Source of the DNA: Serratia fonticola
GTDB lineage: Bacteria; Pseudomonadota; Gammaproteobacteria; Enterobacterales; Enterobacteriaceae
Direction of reading: 5' to 3'
Length of the DNA: 64,000 nt
Assembly: GCF_001006005.1 (NCBI RefSeq)
Contig: NZ_CP011254.1
Span: forward strand, 3,534,001 to 3,598,000
This document shows positions 48,261-59,180 of the stretch, piece by piece. Made by a program: the position numbers and the translations under genes. Under the pieces are notes generated by a model. The model was not told the origin of the DNA. It did not search any database and saw nothing but the letters and a program-made list of their open reading frames with translations. Position 1 is the first letter of the stretch. Each line of letters starts with the position of its first letter.

Positions 48261-48743
48261 TCAGCTGTATTTTACCGTCAACGTCGCTTTGCCAAGGCTA
48301 TGGAAGTGGATGTTAAAACCGACCATCGCGCCGCTCGCTTCTGCGTCCACTGGGATGCTTTCTACGTCCAACGCATGCACGGTGAACTGATAACGATGGC
48401 TTTCACCCTGCGGCGGAGCCGCGCCACCGTAACCGGCCTTACCGAAATCGGTACGGGTTTGCACTGAGCCAGCGGGTAGCCCCGGTTTGCCGGAACCCGC
48501 ACCTTGCGGCAGTTCATCTACGTTTGCCGGGATATTCGCGACCACCCAGTGCCACCAGCCGGAGCCGGTAGGGGCATCGGGATCGTAAACCGTGATGGCA
48601 AAGCTCTTGGTGCCCGCTGGTGCATCTTCCCAGGCCAGATGAGGGGAGAGGTTATCCCCGTGGTAGCCCATGCCGTTAAATACCTGCCGTTCAGGCATTT
48701 TTGCGCCGTCTTGCAGATCGTTGCTGTACAAACGAAAAGCCAT
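48261..48743 (-). CDS. ybhB: PEBP/Raf kinase inhibitor-like protein YbhB
   Basis: A 160-residue cytosolic protein (E. coli 158) with the phosphatidylethanolamine-binding-protein fold. Motifs LSPHLAWEDAPAGTKSFAIT with VYDPDAPTGSGWWHWVV, and the later GGAAPPQGESHRYQFTVHAL form the anion-binding pocket. Function in bacteria is not established. The ATG at 48743 (MAFRLYSNDLQDG) aligns with E. coli. It lies next to bioA as in E. coli. Confidence 0.94.
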   Translation of the reverse strand: MAFRLYSNDLQDGAKMPERQVFNGMGYHGDNLSPHLAWEDAPAGTKSFAITVYDPDAPTGSGWWHWVVANIPANVDELPQGAGSGKPGLPAGSVQTRTDFGKAGYGGAAPPQGESHRYQFTVHALDVESIPVDAEASGAMVGFNIHFHSLGKATLTVKYS

Positions 48744-48818
48744 AATGACTCCCAGTTGTCTAAAATACCGAACCCCTAAGCTAGATCGGTTTGCCGCCAC
48801 AATACAACCTTAAAACCG

Positions 48819-50093
48819 TTACTCCACCGCCGCGGCGATCGCCGCCGTCAGCCGGGTGAGTTGTTCTGGCGTGATGATATAAGGCGGCATCAGGTAGATC
48901 AGTTTACCGAACGGCCGGATCCACACGCCGCGTTCGACAAATCCGCGTTGCAGCAACGCCACATCCACCGGCTGATGCATCTCCACCACGCCAATTGCCC
49001 CAAGCACCCGCACGTCGGCCACCTTGGGTGATGCCACCAGCGGTAAGAGTTGCTGTTTAAGCTGTGTTTCAATAGCGGCGACCTGATGTTGCCAGCTATT
49101 TTCCTCCAGCAAGGTCAGGCTGGCGCAGGCGACGGCACAGGCCAGCGGGTTGCCCATAAAGGTTGGCCCATGCATAAAGCAGCCTGCGGCCCCGTTACTG
49201 ATCGTTTCTGCTATGTGGCGCGTGGTCAGTGTGGCGGAAAGGGTCATATAGCCACCGGTTAGCGCTTTGCCCAGGCAAAGAATATCCGGCACCACGTCGG
49301 CATGTTTACAGGCAAACAGTTTGCCAGTGCGGCCAAAACCGGTGGCGATCTCGTCGGCAATCAGCAGGATTTGGTAGCGATCGCATAGCTCCCGCACGCG
49401 TTGCAGATAGGTTGGATGATAGATCCGCATCCCACCGGCTCCTTGCACCACCGGCTCCAGGATCACCGCGGCTATTTCCCCGGCGTGCTGCTCCAGTAAT
49501 TCGGCAAACGGCACAATGTCCTGTTCGTCCCAAGGCTGGTCAAAACGGCACTGCGGCGCAGTGGCAAACAGGTGGGTGGCCAAATAGCCCTGATACAGGC
49601 TATGCATGGAGTTGTCCGGATCGCAGACCGACATCGCGCCAAAGGTATCGCCGTGATAGCCATGGCGTAAGGTCAGAATGCGTTGCCGCCGTTCACCACG
49701 GGCCTGCCAATATTGCAGCGCCATCTTTAACGCCACTTCGACCGCCACCGATCCAGAATCTGCCAGGAATACGCACTGTAAAGCTTCCGGGGTCATCGCT
49801 ACCAGCTTGCGACACAGTTCAATAGCGGCGGGATGAGTGATGCCACCGAACATCACGTGCGACATTTTTTCCAACTGCTGTACGGCTGCCTGATTCAACT
49901 GTGGATGATTGTAACCGTGGATCGCCGCCCACCAGGAAGACATGCCATCCACCAGCAGGCGGCCATCGTCCAGTTGCAGCTCGACGCCGCTGGCGGACAC
50001 CACCGGATAGCAAGGCAAGGGCTGGGTCATGGAGGTGTAAGGGTGCCAGATGTGGCGTCGATCGAATTCAATATCGCAGGGAGAAACAGACAT
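48819..50093 (-). CDS. bioA: adenosylmethionine-8-amino-7-oxononanoate aminotransferase
   Basis: A 424-residue PLP enzyme that aminates KAPA to DAPA using SAM, in biotin synthesis. Fold type I motifs: [49 protein letters not shown] with the PLP aspartate, and [11 protein letters not shown] with the PLP lysine. The ATG at 50093 gives the E. coli-like start [16 protein letters not shown]; the SD sequence is weak. It is divergent from bioBFCD across a BirA operator only five bases upstream of its start. Confidence 0.96.
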   Translation of the reverse strand: MSVSPCDIEFDRRHIWHPYTSMTQPLPCYPVVSASGVELQLDDGRLLVDGMSSWWAAIHGYNHPQLNQAAVQQLEKMSHVMFGGITHPAAIELCRKLVAMTPEALQCVFLADSGSVAVEVALKMALQYWQARGERRQRILTLRHGYHGDTFGAMSVCDPDNSMHSLYQGYLATHLFATAPQCRFDQPWDEQDIVPFAELLEQHAGEIAAVILEPVVQGAGGMRIYHPTYLQRVRELCDRYQILLIADEIATGFGRTGKLFACKHADVVPDILCLGKALTGGYMTLSATLTTRHIAETISNGAAGCFMHGPTFMGNPLACAVACASLTLLEENSWQHQVAAIETQLKQQLLPLVASPKVADVRVLGAIGVVEMHQPVDVALLQRGFVERGVWIRPFGKLIYLMPPYIITPEQLTRLTAAIAAAVE

Positions 50094-50097
50094 TAAC

Positions 50098-50128
50098 CGT
50101 AAACCAAATTTTAATAGAATGGTTGACA
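50098..50128. promoter_or_regulatory. BirA (biotin repressor) operator between bioA and bioB
   Basis: CGTAAACC (50098-50105) and GGTTGACA (50121-50128) are separated by 15 bases, matching the TTGTAAACC/GGTTTACAA operator of enterobacteria. It overlaps both promoters. Confidence 0.85.
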
Positions 50129-50150
50129 GTATAATCGCAAACTCTACACT
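50123..50150 (+). promoter_or_regulatory. predicted bioB promoter
   Basis: TTGACA (50123-50128, inside the operator half) and TACACT (50145-50150) with a 16-base spacer. On the other strand TTGCGA and TATTAA with an 18-base spacer may drive bioA. Confidence 0.6.
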
Positions 50151-50184
50151 GACGACACTTTTTTCCCTTTTGGAGACGCCGTAA

Positions 50185-51222
50185 ATGGCCGATCGCATTC
50201 ACTGGACAGTAGGGCAAGCCCAGGCCCTGTTTGATAAACCCCTACTCGAACTGCTGTTCGAAGCACAGACCGTTCACCGCCAACATTTTGATCCGCAACA
50301 GGTGCAGGTCAGCACGCTGCTGTCGATCAAAACCGGTGCCTGCCCGGAAGACTGTAAGTACTGCCCGCAAAGTTCGCGCTACAAAACCGGCCTGGAATCC
50401 GAGCGGCTGATGCAGGTGGAACAGGTACTGGAATCGGCGCGCAAGGCCAAAGCGGCCGGTTCGAGCCGTTTCTGTATGGGGGCCGCCTGGAAAAACCCGC
50501 ACGAGCGCGATATGCCTTATCTGCAACAGATGGTGCAGGGCGTCAAGGCGATGGGAATGGAAACCTGCATGACGCTGGGCACGCTGGATGGCGCGCAGGC
50601 AGAACGGCTGGCCGAAGCGGGGCTGGATTATTACAACCATAACCTGGACACCTCGCCGGAATTCTACGGCAACATCATCACCACTCGCAGCTATCAGGAA
50701 CGTCTGGATACCCTGGATAAGGTGCGTAACGCCGGGATCAAAGTGTGCTCCGGTGGGATTGTCGGGCTGGGCGAAACGGTGCGTGACCGCGCTGGGCTGT
50801 TGGTGCAACTGGCCAATCTGCCCAAGCCACCGGAGAGCGTGCCGATCAATATGCTGGTGAAGGTGAAAGGTACGCCATTGGCCGATAATGACGACGTCGA
50901 TCCGTTCGACTTTATCCGCACCATTGCCATTGCCCGCATCATGATGCCGACATCCTATGTCCGCCTGTCGGCAGGCCGTGAACAGATGAGCGAGCAGACT
51001 CAGGCGATGTGCTTTATGGCCGGGGCCAACTCCATCTTCTATGGCTGCAAATTGCTGACCACGCCCAATCCGGAAGAGGACAAGGATCTGCAACTGTTCC
51101 GCAAGCTGGGCCTGAATCCGCAGCAAACCGCCACCGAACAGGGTGACAATCAGCAGCAGCAGGTGCTCACCGAGCAGTTGCTGCACGCCGATACCGCCGA
51201 ATTCTACAACGCGGCGCTGTAA
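50185..51222 (+). CDS. bioB: biotin synthase
   Basis: A 345-residue radical SAM enzyme (E. coli 346) that inserts sulfur into dethiobiotin. Radical SAM cysteines Cys53, Cys57 and Cys60 are in [16 protein letters not shown] at the E. coli positions, and the 2Fe-2S ligand region includes [12 protein letters not shown] and [11 protein letters not shown]. It ends one base into bioF (TAATG). Confidence 0.98.
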   Translation: MADRIHWTVGQAQALFDKPLLELLFEAQTVHRQHFDPQQVQVSTLLSIKTGACPEDCKYCPQSSRYKTGLESERLMQVEQVLESARKAKAAGSSRFCMGAAWKNPHERDMPYLQQMVQGVKAMGMETCMTLGTLDGAQAERLAEAGLDYYNHNLDTSPEFYGNIITTRSYQERLDTLDKVRNAGIKVCSGGIVGLGETVRDRAGLLVQLANLPKPPESVPINMLVKVKGTPLADNDDVDPFDFIRTIAIARIMMPTSYVRLSAGREQMSEQTQAMCFMAGANSIFYGCKLLTTPNPEEDKDLQLFRKLGLNPQQTATEQGDNQQQQVLTEQLLHADTAEFYNAAL

Positions 51223-52373
51223 TGAGCTGGCAGCAACGGATCGAACAGGCGCTGGAGGAGCGGCGAGGAGCAGCCGCTTATCGCCAACGGCAGGTGAATC
51301 AAGGCGGTAATGGCCGCTATCTGCAACTCGACGGTCAGCGCTATGTGAATTTTTCCGGTAACGACTATCTGGGCCTGAGCCAACATCCTGAGGTGATCGC
51401 CGCCTGGCAGCAGGGGGCACAGCGCTACGGTGTGGGTAGTGGCGGTTCCGGTCACGTCACCGGTTTTTGCCATGCTCATCATGAGCTCGAGCAGCAACTG
51501 GCAGAGTGGCTAGGCTACCCGCGGGCGTTGCTGTTTATTTCCGGCTACGCGGCCAATCAGGCATTGCTGGCTGCCCTGATGCAGGCCGACGATCGCATTC
51601 TGGCGGATAAGCTCAGCCACGCCTCTATATTGGAAGCGGCCACTCACTCACCGGCACAACTGCGGCGCTTTCGGCATAACCAGCCCCAGGCATTGGCCAC
51701 CTTGCTGCAAAAAACCTGTGCAGGCCAACAGTTGGCGATCACCGAAGGGGTGTTCAGCATGGACGGTGATAGCGCACCGTTGACCGAACTACATCGGTTG
51801 ACGCAGCAGGCAGGTGCCTGGTTGATGGTGGATGATGCGCACGGCATTGGCGTACGTGGCGAACAGGGGCGCGGCAGTTGCTGGCAGCAAGGTGTGCGCC
51901 CGGAGGTGTTGGTCGCCACCTTTGGCAAGGCATTCGGCGTCAGCGGCGCGGCGATCCTCTGCGATGAACCGTTGGCGGAATATCTGCTGCAGTTCGCCCG
52001 CCATCTGATTTACAGCACTGCGATGCCGCCCGCCCAAGCCTGTGCCTTGCAAGCGGCGTTAAGCTGTATTCAGCAAGGGGATGAACTACGTAGTCGGCTG
52101 CAAAAACACATCCAGCATTTTCGTGCCGGGTTGGCGGGTCTGCCGTTAACGCTAACCGCGTCGGATACCGCTATCCAACCGTTGCTGGTGGGGGATAACC
52201 AACAGGCGCTGGATTTGGCGCAGCGCCTGCGAGAGCAGGGATTGTGGGTCAGCGCCATCCGCCCACCAACGGTACCACCGGGGGGCGCGCGGTTACGCAT
52301 TACGCTCACTGCGGCACACCAGCCACAGGATATCGATCGCTTGTTGGAGGTATTGCATGACGTCTGCCATTGA
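51222..52373 (+). CDS. bioF: 8-amino-7-oxononanoate synthase
   Basis: A 383-residue PLP enzyme (E. coli 384) that joins pimeloyl-ACP and alanine. Conserved stretches: [44 protein letters not shown], and [14 protein letters not shown] containing the PLP lysine. The ATG overlaps bioB's stop by one base, and its own end overlaps bioC by 17 bases, so the operon is translationally compact. Confidence 0.97.
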   Translation: MSWQQRIEQALEERRGAAAYRQRQVNQGGNGRYLQLDGQRYVNFSGNDYLGLSQHPEVIAAWQQGAQRYGVGSGGSGHVTGFCHAHHELEQQLAEWLGYPRALLFISGYAANQALLAALMQADDRILADKLSHASILEAATHSPAQLRRFRHNQPQALATLLQKTCAGQQLAITEGVFSMDGDSAPLTELHRLTQQAGAWLMVDDAHGIGVRGEQGRGSCWQQGVRPEVLVATFGKAFGVSGAAILCDEPLAEYLLQFARHLIYSTAMPPAQACALQAALSCIQQGDELRSRLQKHIQHFRAGLAGLPLTLTASDTAIQPLLVGDNQQALDLAQRLREQGLWVSAIRPPTVPPGGARLRITLTAAHQPQDIDRLLEVLHDVCH

Positions 52374-53124
52374 TGCGGTGAACAAGCAGGCGGTGGCCGC
52401 CGCCTTCAGCCGGGCAGCGACGAGTTACGATACCGCAGCGGTGCTGCAACGGGAGGTTGGTGAACGCTTACTGGGGATGGGACTGTCTCATCCTGGCCAA
52501 CAGGTATTGGATGCCGGTTGCGGCACGGGCTATTTCAGCCGTCGCTGGCGCGAGCTGGGCAAGCAGGTCAGCGCGCTGGATCTGGCTCCGGGCATGCTGG
52601 CTTTTGCCCGCCAGCAGCAAGCGGCGGATCGCTATCTGCTGGGGGATATCGAACACATCCCTTTGCCGACCGCCTCGGTGGATATCTGTTTTAGCAGCCT
52701 GGTGGTGCAGTGGTGCAGCGATCTGCCTCTGGCGTTGGCTGAGTTGTATCGGGTGACGCGGCCCGGTGGACTGATCCTGTTTTCTACTTTGGCACAAGGG
52801 GCTTTACACGAGTTAGGCGACGCCTGGCAGCAAGTCGATGGCGAGCGTCATGTTAATGACTTCCTGCCGCCAGCTAACATCGCCGCCGCCTGTCATCCCT
52901 ATCGGCACCAGCTTACGGCCGATTGGCAAACGCTCAGTTATCCCGACGTGATGACGCTGATGCGATCGCTAAAGGGCATCGGTGCGACTCATCTGCACCA
53001 AGGGCGCGAGGCTGGCCTGCTTTCCCGCCAGCGGCTTGCCGCATTGCAGGCTGCTTATCCTTGCCGGGACGGGCAGTTTCCTCTCAGTTATCATCTGGTT
53101 TATGGAGTGATTTATCGTGATTAA
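52357..53124 (+). CDS. bioC: malonyl-[acyl-carrier protein] O-methyltransferase
   Basis: A 255-residue SAM-dependent methyltransferase (E. coli 251) that starts pimelate synthesis by capping malonyl-ACP. SAM motif [16 protein letters not shown] is intact, followed by [14 protein letters not shown] and [14 protein letters not shown]. The C-terminal [19 protein letters not shown] is typical of enterobacterial BioC. It overlaps bioF and bioD. Confidence 0.96.
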   Translation: MTSAIDAVNKQAVAAAFSRAATSYDTAAVLQREVGERLLGMGLSHPGQQVLDAGCGTGYFSRRWRELGKQVSALDLAPGMLAFARQQQAADRYLLGDIEHIPLPTASVDICFSSLVVQWCSDLPLALAELYRVTRPGGLILFSTLAQGALHELGDAWQQVDGERHVNDFLPPANIAAACHPYRHQLTADWQTLSYPDVMTLMRSLKGIGATHLHQGREAGLLSRQRLAALQAAYPCRDGQFPLSYHLVYGVIYRD

Positions 53125-53797
53125 GCGCTGGTTCGTTACCGGAACCGACACCGAAGTGGGTAAAACCGTGGCCAGCAGCGCCTTGTTACAGGCCGCCAGC
53201 GCGGCGGGATGGCGCTGTGCTGGCTATAAACCGGTGGCGTCAGGTAGTGAGATGACCGATGAAGGGTTGCGCAACGGCGATGCGCTGTTGCTGCAGAGAA
53301 ACAGCAGCGTAGCGCTGGATTACGCCGTAGTGAACCCTTACACCTTTGCCGAACCGACCTCGCCGCATATCGTCAGCCAGACCGAAGGACGGCCCATTTC
53401 GCTAACACGGCTTTCCACTGGTTTACGTCATCTTGAGCAACGTGCAGACTGGCTTTTAGTAGAGGGCGCAGGCGGTTGGTTTACGCCGCTTTCTGAGCAT
53501 GAAACCTTTGCCGACTGGGTGCAGCAGGAGCAATTGCCGGTGATCCTGGTGGTGGGCATCAAGCTGGGCTGCATCAATCATGCTCTATTGACTGCGCTGG
53601 CGATCCAACAGTCAGGTCTGACTCTGGCAGGCTGGATCGCCAATGACGTCACCCTGCCGGGAAAACGACATCAAGAGTACCTTGCCACTCTTTGCCGCCT
53701 ATTGCCCGCGCCCCTGTTGGGCGAGATCCCACATTTACCGCAGGTAGAGCAGCAGGCACTGGGACAGTATCTCGATTTAACCAGGTTGAACCCTTAA
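53117..53797 (+). CDS. bioD: dethiobiotin synthetase
   Basis: A 226-residue ATP-dependent enzyme (E. coli 225) closing the ureido ring from DAPA and CO2. P-loop GTDTEVGKT at residues 9-17, the GYKPVASGSEM substrate region, and EGAGGWFTPL are conserved. It uses a GTG start and overlaps bioC by eight bases. A 6-bp hairpin TGGCCC/GGGCCA follows at 53803-53820 before the converging ATPase gene. Confidence 0.96.
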   Translation: MIKRWFVTGTDTEVGKTVASSALLQAASAAGWRCAGYKPVASGSEMTDEGLRNGDALLLQRNSSVALDYAVVNPYTFAEPTSPHIVSQTEGRPISLTRLSTGLRHLEQRADWLLVEGAGGWFTPLSEHETFADWVQQEQLPVILVVGIKLGCINHALLTALAIQQSGLTLAGWIANDVTLPGKRHQEYLATLCRLLPAPLLGEIPHLPQVEQQALGQYLDLTRLNP

Positions 53798-53823
53798 CCT
53801 GATGGCCCACGGAGGGGCCAGAA

Positions 53824-54534
53824 TCACTCCGTCAGATAGGTATCAATCAGCCCTTCATCCAACTGCCCCAGTGTACCATTTGCCACGCTACGGCCTTTAT
53901 CCATCAGACAGAAGCGGTCTGCCAGATGGCGGGCAAAGGGGAGTTGGTGCTCAACCAGCAAAATGGTCATGCCCAACTCCTGATTCAGCTTACGGAGCAC
54001 CTGGCCGATCTCCGTCGCCAGGGAAGGTGACATACCGGCGGTGGGTTCATCCAGGATCAGCAGTTCCGGTTCCAGCATCAAAGCGCGGCCTAATGCCAAC
54101 TGCTGTTGCTCACTTTGGCACAGGTCACCCGCACGGCGCATACGCATCGCCTGCAGCCGGGGGAACAGATTGTAAATGATGGGGGGCATACGGCGGACCT
54201 TGTCACGCCCGGCCAGCAAGGCCACCTGCAGGTTCTCTTCTACGCTCAGTTGGGAAAAGATTTGCCGCCCTTGTGGCACGTAACCAATGCCCAGTAATGC
54301 CCGGTTTTCTACCGGCTGTGGCAACAGGTTTTGCGGTGGCTCATCCGCCAACTGCCAGGTCATGCTGCCGCTGACGATCGGCAGGTGTCCCATGATGCAA
54401 TTGATCAGCGTGGTTTTGCCCACTCCATTGCGGCCAAGCAACAGGGTGCATTGCCCACGAGGTAACTCAAGGCTGACATCCCACAGCGTATGCTGTTGCC
54501 CATAATATTGGTTTACCGCCCTTAAGCTTAACAT
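53824..54534 (-). CDS. orphan UrtE/LivF-type ABC ATPase with altered signature motif
   Basis: A 236-residue ABC ATPase closest to UrtE (urea) or LivF (branched-chain amino acid) subunits: start SLRAVNQYYGQQHTLWDVSL, Walker A GRNGVGKT at 34-41, Walker B LLILDEPTAGMSP, H-loop LVEHQLPFARHLADRF. The signature, normally LSGGQ, is LCQSEQQQLALGRAL here, which may impair ATP hydrolysis. The ATG at 54534 follows a strong GGAGGAG site. No permease, binding protein or UrtD lies beside it: bioD converges on one side and about 1 kb without genes is on the other. Possibly a remnant of a lost urt operon. Confidence 0.75.
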   Translation of the reverse strand: MLSLRAVNQYYGQQHTLWDVSLELPRGQCTLLLGRNGVGKTTLINCIMGHLPIVSGSMTWQLADEPPQNLLPQPVENRALLGIGYVPQGRQIFSQLSVEENLQVALLAGRDKVRRMPPIIYNLFPRLQAMRMRRAGDLCQSEQQQLALGRALMLEPELLILDEPTAGMSPSLATEIGQVLRKLNQELGMTILLVEHQLPFARHLADRFCLMDKGRSVANGTLGQLDEGLIDTYLTE

Positions 54535-55173
54535 TTGGCATCTCCTCCAAGACCGATATTCACGTATGGATAACGTTGACCGCAGCAAGCGGTGTCTCTC
54601 CCGGGTGTGGCAAATGCTGTGCTGATTACCCTAATCGCGGCTCAGGCTAAAAATTGGAAAATGGCCGCTACCGGTCGTTTGGCGGCTCTAGGGGGGGTTT
54701 TTGGTATGCAATGAACTTTTTCGCCGCAGATAACCGAGCTGGCTGTGGCCGGTTTTCGCCAGAATTTGCCGGTTCTTCTGCAAGGTAACGCCCCCGGATC
54801 AGGAAATGCAATTCCCAGGCCATCAGGTGTTGCGCAACAAAAAAAACGGTTTGTTACTGTTTTGTTAACTGTATTTGGGCCCGGTACGCAGGGGGCTCTG
54901 CCAGGGCCAGAAGGTTAACTTGGGCGTTTTTTGCACCGTTAGCGTGCGGCATGGCAAGCTGTTGGTGCAAGCCCTAAAGGTTGTTGCCGCAACTTGCAAC
55001 CCCTGAAAAGCAAAATAGCGAAAAGAGTGTTTTCGTTATCACGGCTTTTAGCATTAATCGGCATAACCAAAGCAGAATTATTGTAAAAAAATAACTAAAA
55101 AACCGGCTCCGTTGACGTTTCATTGGGAAAAGCGTTCTTTCCGCAACTCCCGTCCCCCGTGGGGTAGTGAGAG

Positions 55174-55196
55174 TTATCCACTATTCCTGTGGATAA
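55174..55196. promoter_or_regulatory. paired inverted DnaA boxes
   Basis: TTATCCACT (55174-55182) and TGTGGATAA (55188-55196, the inverse of the perfect box TTATCCACA) lie five bases apart. They are about 400 bases before uvrB. DnaA boxes upstream of uvrB are known in E. coli. Confidence 0.65.
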
Positions 55197-55496
55197 CCTT
55201 GTGCATTATACTTAGAAAAGCGGTGTGAACAGAGAGCGGGCGCGGGTTGTGCGCAGGTTGTCCGCATTCTCGTCTTTTTATTAAATTAATTTAATATCAA
55301 TAGGTTATTTAAAATCAAGCCAACGGATATCGTTAACGTGCCGATGGGCGGTTTTTCAGCGAAATCACGGCCAAAAGTTAATTCGTGACGCAATCTGGGG
55401 ATAACAGGGTGATTGACAATAAAAATGTCATGGTATTGTCACCTTGCCGGTGCGTTCGCGCTCCGTTAACGGACGCAATAGCGTAAATCCGCTTGA

Positions 55497-55516
55497 AGCT
55501 GGTTTTATATCCAGTA
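55497..55516 (+). promoter_or_regulatory. LexA (SOS) box of uvrB
   Basis: AGCTGGTTTTATATCCAGTA contains CTG-N10-CAG with an AT-rich centre and matches the E. coli uvrB SOS box well. It lies 84 bases before the start. Confidence 0.85.
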
Positions 55517-55599
55517 TCATGGGCACTGGCGGAAATCTTCCGGTCTTTCCATAATTAGGCCGCTACCGCCTGGCCGCAAACCTGAAAGATGATGGGGAT

Positions 55600-57612
55600 A
55601 TGAGCAAACATTTCAAACTGCATTCCGAATTCAAACCGGCCGGCGATCAGCCGCAAGCCATCCAAAAGCTGGAAGAGGGCCTGGAAGACGGCCTGGCGCA
55701 CCAAACGCTGCTGGGGGTGACCGGCTCGGGTAAAACCTTTACCATCGCCAATGTGATTGCCGATCTCAACCGGCCCACCATGGTGCTGGCGCCCAACAAG
55801 ACCCTGGCGGCACAGCTGTATGGCGAGATGAAAGAGTTCTTTCCCGAGAATGCGGTGGAATATTTTGTCTCCTACTACGATTACTACCAGCCAGAAGCCT
55901 ATGTACCTAGCTCCGATACCTTTATCGAGAAAGATGCTTCGGTCAACGAACATATCGAGCAGATGCGTCTGTCGGCCACCAAAGCGCTGCTGGAGCGGCG
56001 TGACGTAGTGGTGGTGGCTTCGGTTTCTGCGATCTACGGCCTGGGCGATCCGGATCTGTACCTGAAAATGATGCTGCACCTGACTAAGGGCATGATCATC
56101 GATCAGCGTTCGATCCTGCGCCGTCTGGCCGAGCTGCAATATACCCGCAACGATCAGGCCTTCCAGCGTGCCACCTTCCGCGTACGTGGCGAAGTGATCG
56201 ACATTTTCCCGGCGGAATCGGACGAGTTGGCGCTGCGCGTTGAGCTGTTTGACGAAGAGGTCGAACGCCTGTCCCTGTTCGATCCGCTAACCGGCCAGAT
56301 TGAGCAGGTGGTGCCACGCTTTACCATCTATCCCAAATCTCACTACGTTACCCCGCGTGAACGTATCGTGCAGGCGATGGAAGAGATCAAGGTGGAACTG
56401 GCCCAGCGGCGCAAAGTGCTGCTGGAAAACAACAAGCTGTTGGAAGAGCAGCGGTTGACGCAGCGTACCCAGTTCGATCTGGAGATGATGAACGAGTTGG
56501 GTTACTGCTCCGGTATCGAAAACTACTCGCGCTATCTTTCCGGGCGCGGTGAGGGCGAGCCACCGCCAACCCTGTTTGACTACCTGCCAGCAGACGGATT
56601 GCTGGTGGTAGATGAATCCCACGTCACCATCCCGCAGATTGGCGGCATGTTCAAAGGTGACCGCTCGCGTAAAGAGACGCTGGTGGAGTACGGCTTCCGT
56701 CTGCCTTCGGCGCTGGATAACCGGCCGATGCGTTTTGAAGAGTTTGCCGCTGCGGCACCGCAGACCATCTACGTATCCGCCACGCCGGGCAAATATGAGC
56801 TGGAGAAATCCGGCAGCGATATTATCGATCAGGTGGTGCGCCCAACCGGCCTGCTGGATCCGATCGTGGAAGTGCGTCCGGTCACCACTCAGGTGGACGA
56901 TCTGCTTTCCGAGATCCGCAAGCGCGTTGCCATCAACGAGCGCGTACTGGTCACCACGTTGACCAAACGCATGGCAGAAGACCTGACGGAATATCTGGAA
57001 GAACACGGGGAGCGGGTGCGTTATCTGCACTCGGACATTGATACGGTAGAACGTGTCGAAATCATCCGTGATTTGCGCCTGGGTGAGTTTGACGTGCTGG
57101 TGGGCATCAACCTGTTAAGGGAAGGCCTGGACATGCCAGAGGTGTCGCTGGTAGCGATCCTGGACGCAGACAAGGAAGGGTTCCTGCGTTCTGAGCGTTC
57201 ACTGATCCAGACCATTGGCCGAGCGGCGCGTAACCTCAACGGTAAAGCGATCCTGTATGGCGACAGGATCACCGATTCCATGGCCAAGGCGATCGGCGAA
57301 ACGGAACGCCGCCGTGCCAAGCAGCAGGCGCATAACGAAGCCAACGGTATCGTACCTCAGGGCCTGAACAAGAAGGTTTCGGATATTCTGCAGCTTGGGC
57401 AACCAAGCAGCCGTGGCAAGCACAAAGGGAAGGGCAAAGCGGCAGAGAGTGCGGCGCAATACCAACTGCTCACCCCCAAAGCGCTGGAGCAAAAAATCCA
57501 GGAGTTGGAGGCACAGATGTATTCTCATGCACAGAATCTGGAGTTCGAGCAGGCCGCTGCGGTGCGTGATGAAATCCACCAGCTGCGCGAGCAATTTATC
57601 GCGCTATCATAG
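55600..57612 (+). CDS. uvrB: excinuclease ABC subunit B
   Basis: A 670-residue helicase-like subunit (E. coli 673) that verifies DNA damage and loads UvrC. Walker A GVTGSGKT at 39-46, the beta-hairpin region [13 protein letters not shown], helicase motif [13 protein letters not shown], motif VI region [10 protein letters not shown], and the C-terminal UVR motif ([20 protein letters not shown]) that binds UvrC are all present. It has its own SOS-regulated promoter. Confidence 0.98.
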   Translation: MSKHFKLHSEFKPAGDQPQAIQKLEEGLEDGLAHQTLLGVTGSGKTFTIANVIADLNRPTMVLAPNKTLAAQLYGEMKEFFPENAVEYFVSYYDYYQPEAYVPSSDTFIEKDASVNEHIEQMRLSATKALLERRDVVVVASVSAIYGLGDPDLYLKMMLHLTKGMIIDQRSILRRLAELQYTRNDQAFQRATFRVRGEVIDIFPAESDELALRVELFDEEVERLSLFDPLTGQIEQVVPRFTIYPKSHYVTPRERIVQAMEEIKVELAQRRKVLLENNKLLEEQRLTQRTQFDLEMMNELGYCSGIENYSRYLSGRGEGEPPPTLFDYLPADGLLVVDESHVTIPQIGGMFKGDRSRKETLVEYGFRLPSALDNRPMRFEEFAAAAPQTIYVSATPGKYELEKSGSDIIDQVVRPTGLLDPIVEVRPVTTQVDDLLSEIRKRVAINERVLVTTLTKRMAEDLTEYLEEHGERVRYLHSDIDTVERVEIIRDLRLGEFDVLVGINLLREGLDMPEVSLVAILDADKEGFLRSERSLIQTIGRAARNLNGKAILYGDRITDSMAKAIGETERRRAKQQAHNEANGIVPQGLNKKVSDILQLGQPSSRGKHKGKGKAAESAAQYQLLTPKALEQKIQELEAQMYSHAQNLEFEQAAAVRDEIHQLREQFIALS

Positions 57613-57621
57613 TGAACCCAA

Positions 57622-57642
57622 GGGGCGTGGTATGCACGCCCC
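57622..57642 (+). terminator. hairpin after uvrB
   Basis: GGGGCGTG and CACGCCCC form a perfect 8-bp stem ten bases after the uvrB stop. The sequence after it (GGTAAATTTTC) has only four T, so termination may be partial. Confidence 0.5.
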
Positions 57643-57714
57643 GGTAAATTTTCTTGCCGTACGCCCGTTTGCTGATTAAGGTGTGCGCCCCAAGTATTGA
57701 GACGAGTAGCCGCC

Positions 57715-57960
57715 ATGACCGCAACCCCATCCAAAGACCCGTTACACGGCATTACGCTGGAGCAACTGCTGAACAAGCTGGTAGCCCAATATGGCTGGAA
57801 CGGGCTGGCAGAGCGTATTCGCATCAACTGCTTCAGCAGCGATCCGAGCATCAAATCCAGCCTCAAGTTCTTGCGCCGCACCCCGTGGGCACGCAAGCAG
57901 GTGGAAGATCTCTACATCGACAGCGTTAGCGATAATCCTTGGCTCCGGGGTCAAGATTAA
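57715..57960 (+). CDS. VF530 family (DUF2132) small DNA-binding-like protein
   Basis: An 81-residue protein with the VF530 family signature: [60 protein letters not shown]. Family structures suggest DNA binding; the role is unknown. The ATG at 57715 is used because the family motif begins a few residues later. Its stop overlaps the ybhK stop tail to tail by four bases (57957-57960). Confidence 0.9.
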   Translation: MTATPSKDPLHGITLEQLLNKLVAQYGWNGLAERIRINCFSSDPSIKSSLKFLRRTPWARKQVEDLYIDSVSDNPWLRGQD

Positions 57961-58874
57961 CCGCGGCTAGCTAGCTGCACCAACGCGGTATCCAGCGCCT
58001 GGCGTAATAGTTGGCGATCGTGGCGATACGGGATATCGCTGGCTTCCAGCGGTTGTTGCACCACAATGCGATCCTGCATGGCGCTGGTATCCACCGCCGG
58101 GCCAACGATCACCGCGTCAATCATTTTACGGCCGATCTTCTCTTCCATCAGCGCCAGTTTGTCTTGCAGCGTCAATGCGGCTGCGGCGACGCTCAGCTCG
58201 CGGCCCAGGTTACCGATATACACCATATTGGCGCTACTGCGGCGCAGGGCCTGAGTCAGATCCTCAAGCAGCAACAGTGGCATCAGGCTGGTAAGAAAAC
58301 TGCCTGGCCCGATCAGGATCAGATCGGCTTGCGCGATTGCTTCAACCGCTTCGCGGGTGGCGTGTACCGGCGGGGAGAGCATCAGCTCTTGCGGCATGAT
58401 CCTCAGTTGATCGATATTGACTTCACCGTAGACCTGGTGCCCCTCATGATCGTGGGCCATCAGATCGACCGGCTGTTCCGACATCGGGATCAGCGCCGCG
58501 TCGATCTTTAGCAGACTACGCACCAGATTGATCGCCTCCAGCGGGCGAACGCTCAGGTGATCCAAGGCTTTCAGCATCAGATTCCCCAGGTTATGGCCCG
58601 CCAGTTCGCCGTTGCCGCTAAAACGGTATTCAAACATCGCCGAGGCGACGCTAGGCTCGGTAATCAGCTGATTGAGGCAATTACGGGTGTCACCCCAGGC
58701 AATGCCGCCTTCAGAACGGCGGATGCGGCCGGTAGAACCGCCGTTATCGGTAGTGGTCACAATGCCGGTCAGGCGAGAGCCCAACGACGACAGCGAAGAC
58801 ATCACACGGCCAAGACCGTGACCACCACCTAGTGCCACGACGCGATCAAGATCGGCCAGGGTACGGTTACGCAT
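57957..58874 (-). CDS. ybhK: YvcK/YbhK family gluconeogenesis factor
   Basis: A 305-residue protein (E. coli YbhK 302) of the YvcK/CofD-like family. The N-terminal [37 protein letters not shown] as two adjacent stretches, and [16 protein letters not shown] are conserved nucleotide-sugar-binding regions. Bacillus YvcK affects cell wall growth under gluconeogenic conditions and binds UDP-sugars; the role in enterobacteria is unclear. It is divergent from moaA. Confidence 0.93.
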   Translation of the reverse strand: MRNRTLADLDRVVALGGGHGLGRVMSSLSSLGSRLTGIVTTTDNGGSTGRIRRSEGGIAWGDTRNCLNQLITEPSVASAMFEYRFSGNGELAGHNLGNLMLKALDHLSVRPLEAINLVRSLLKIDAALIPMSEQPVDLMAHDHEGHQVYGEVNIDQLRIMPQELMLSPPVHATREAVEAIAQADLILIGPGSFLTSLMPLLLLEDLTQALRRSSANMVYIGNLGRELSVAAAALTLQDKLALMEEKIGRKMIDAVIVGPAVDTSAMQDRIVVQQPLEASDIPYRHDRQLLRQALDTALVQLASRG

Positions 58875-59026
58875 AAAATTCCTTAACTCAGGGTAGGTAG
58901 ACTGCCTGCATAAAGTAGCGGATTTGACACAAAAACGCGATAAAGAGTGCGATTTGCGTGATTCTGGTCAATTCGCTGGCGTAACGGTTGTTTATTATGG
59001 TTATCAAGACTTGAGAGGGTGAAAAA

Positions 59027-59052
59027 TCGCTGTATACACAAGTATATAGCGT
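59027..59052 (+). promoter_or_regulatory. ModE box upstream of moaA
   Basis: TCGCTGTATA-CACAAG-TATATAGCGT is a near-perfect copy of the ModE consensus TCGYTATATA-N6-TATATAGCGA type palindrome. E. coli moaA is activated by ModE with molybdate. The rest of 58875-59180 shows no gene. Confidence 0.8.
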
Positions 59053-59180
59053 AAATCCACATTGGCTATCGCGGCTGTTTAGCGCTAGAATTCTCAGGAA
59101 AACCACGGTTTTGTTCCGGCTACTTGAGGTAGTGGGAATGAGATCAAAACTCCTAGCCTTGATACCTACGTTGTTCATTA

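Larger units (their letters stand above)
54535..55599 (+). promoter_or_regulatory. 1.06-kb non-coding region upstream of uvrB
   Basis: I see no credible gene on either strand in this long stretch. The first 600 bases show no recognisable remnant of transport genes. From about 55140 it holds the DnaA boxes and LexA box listed separately, so the uvrB control region probably spans the last 450 bases. Confidence 0.6.
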
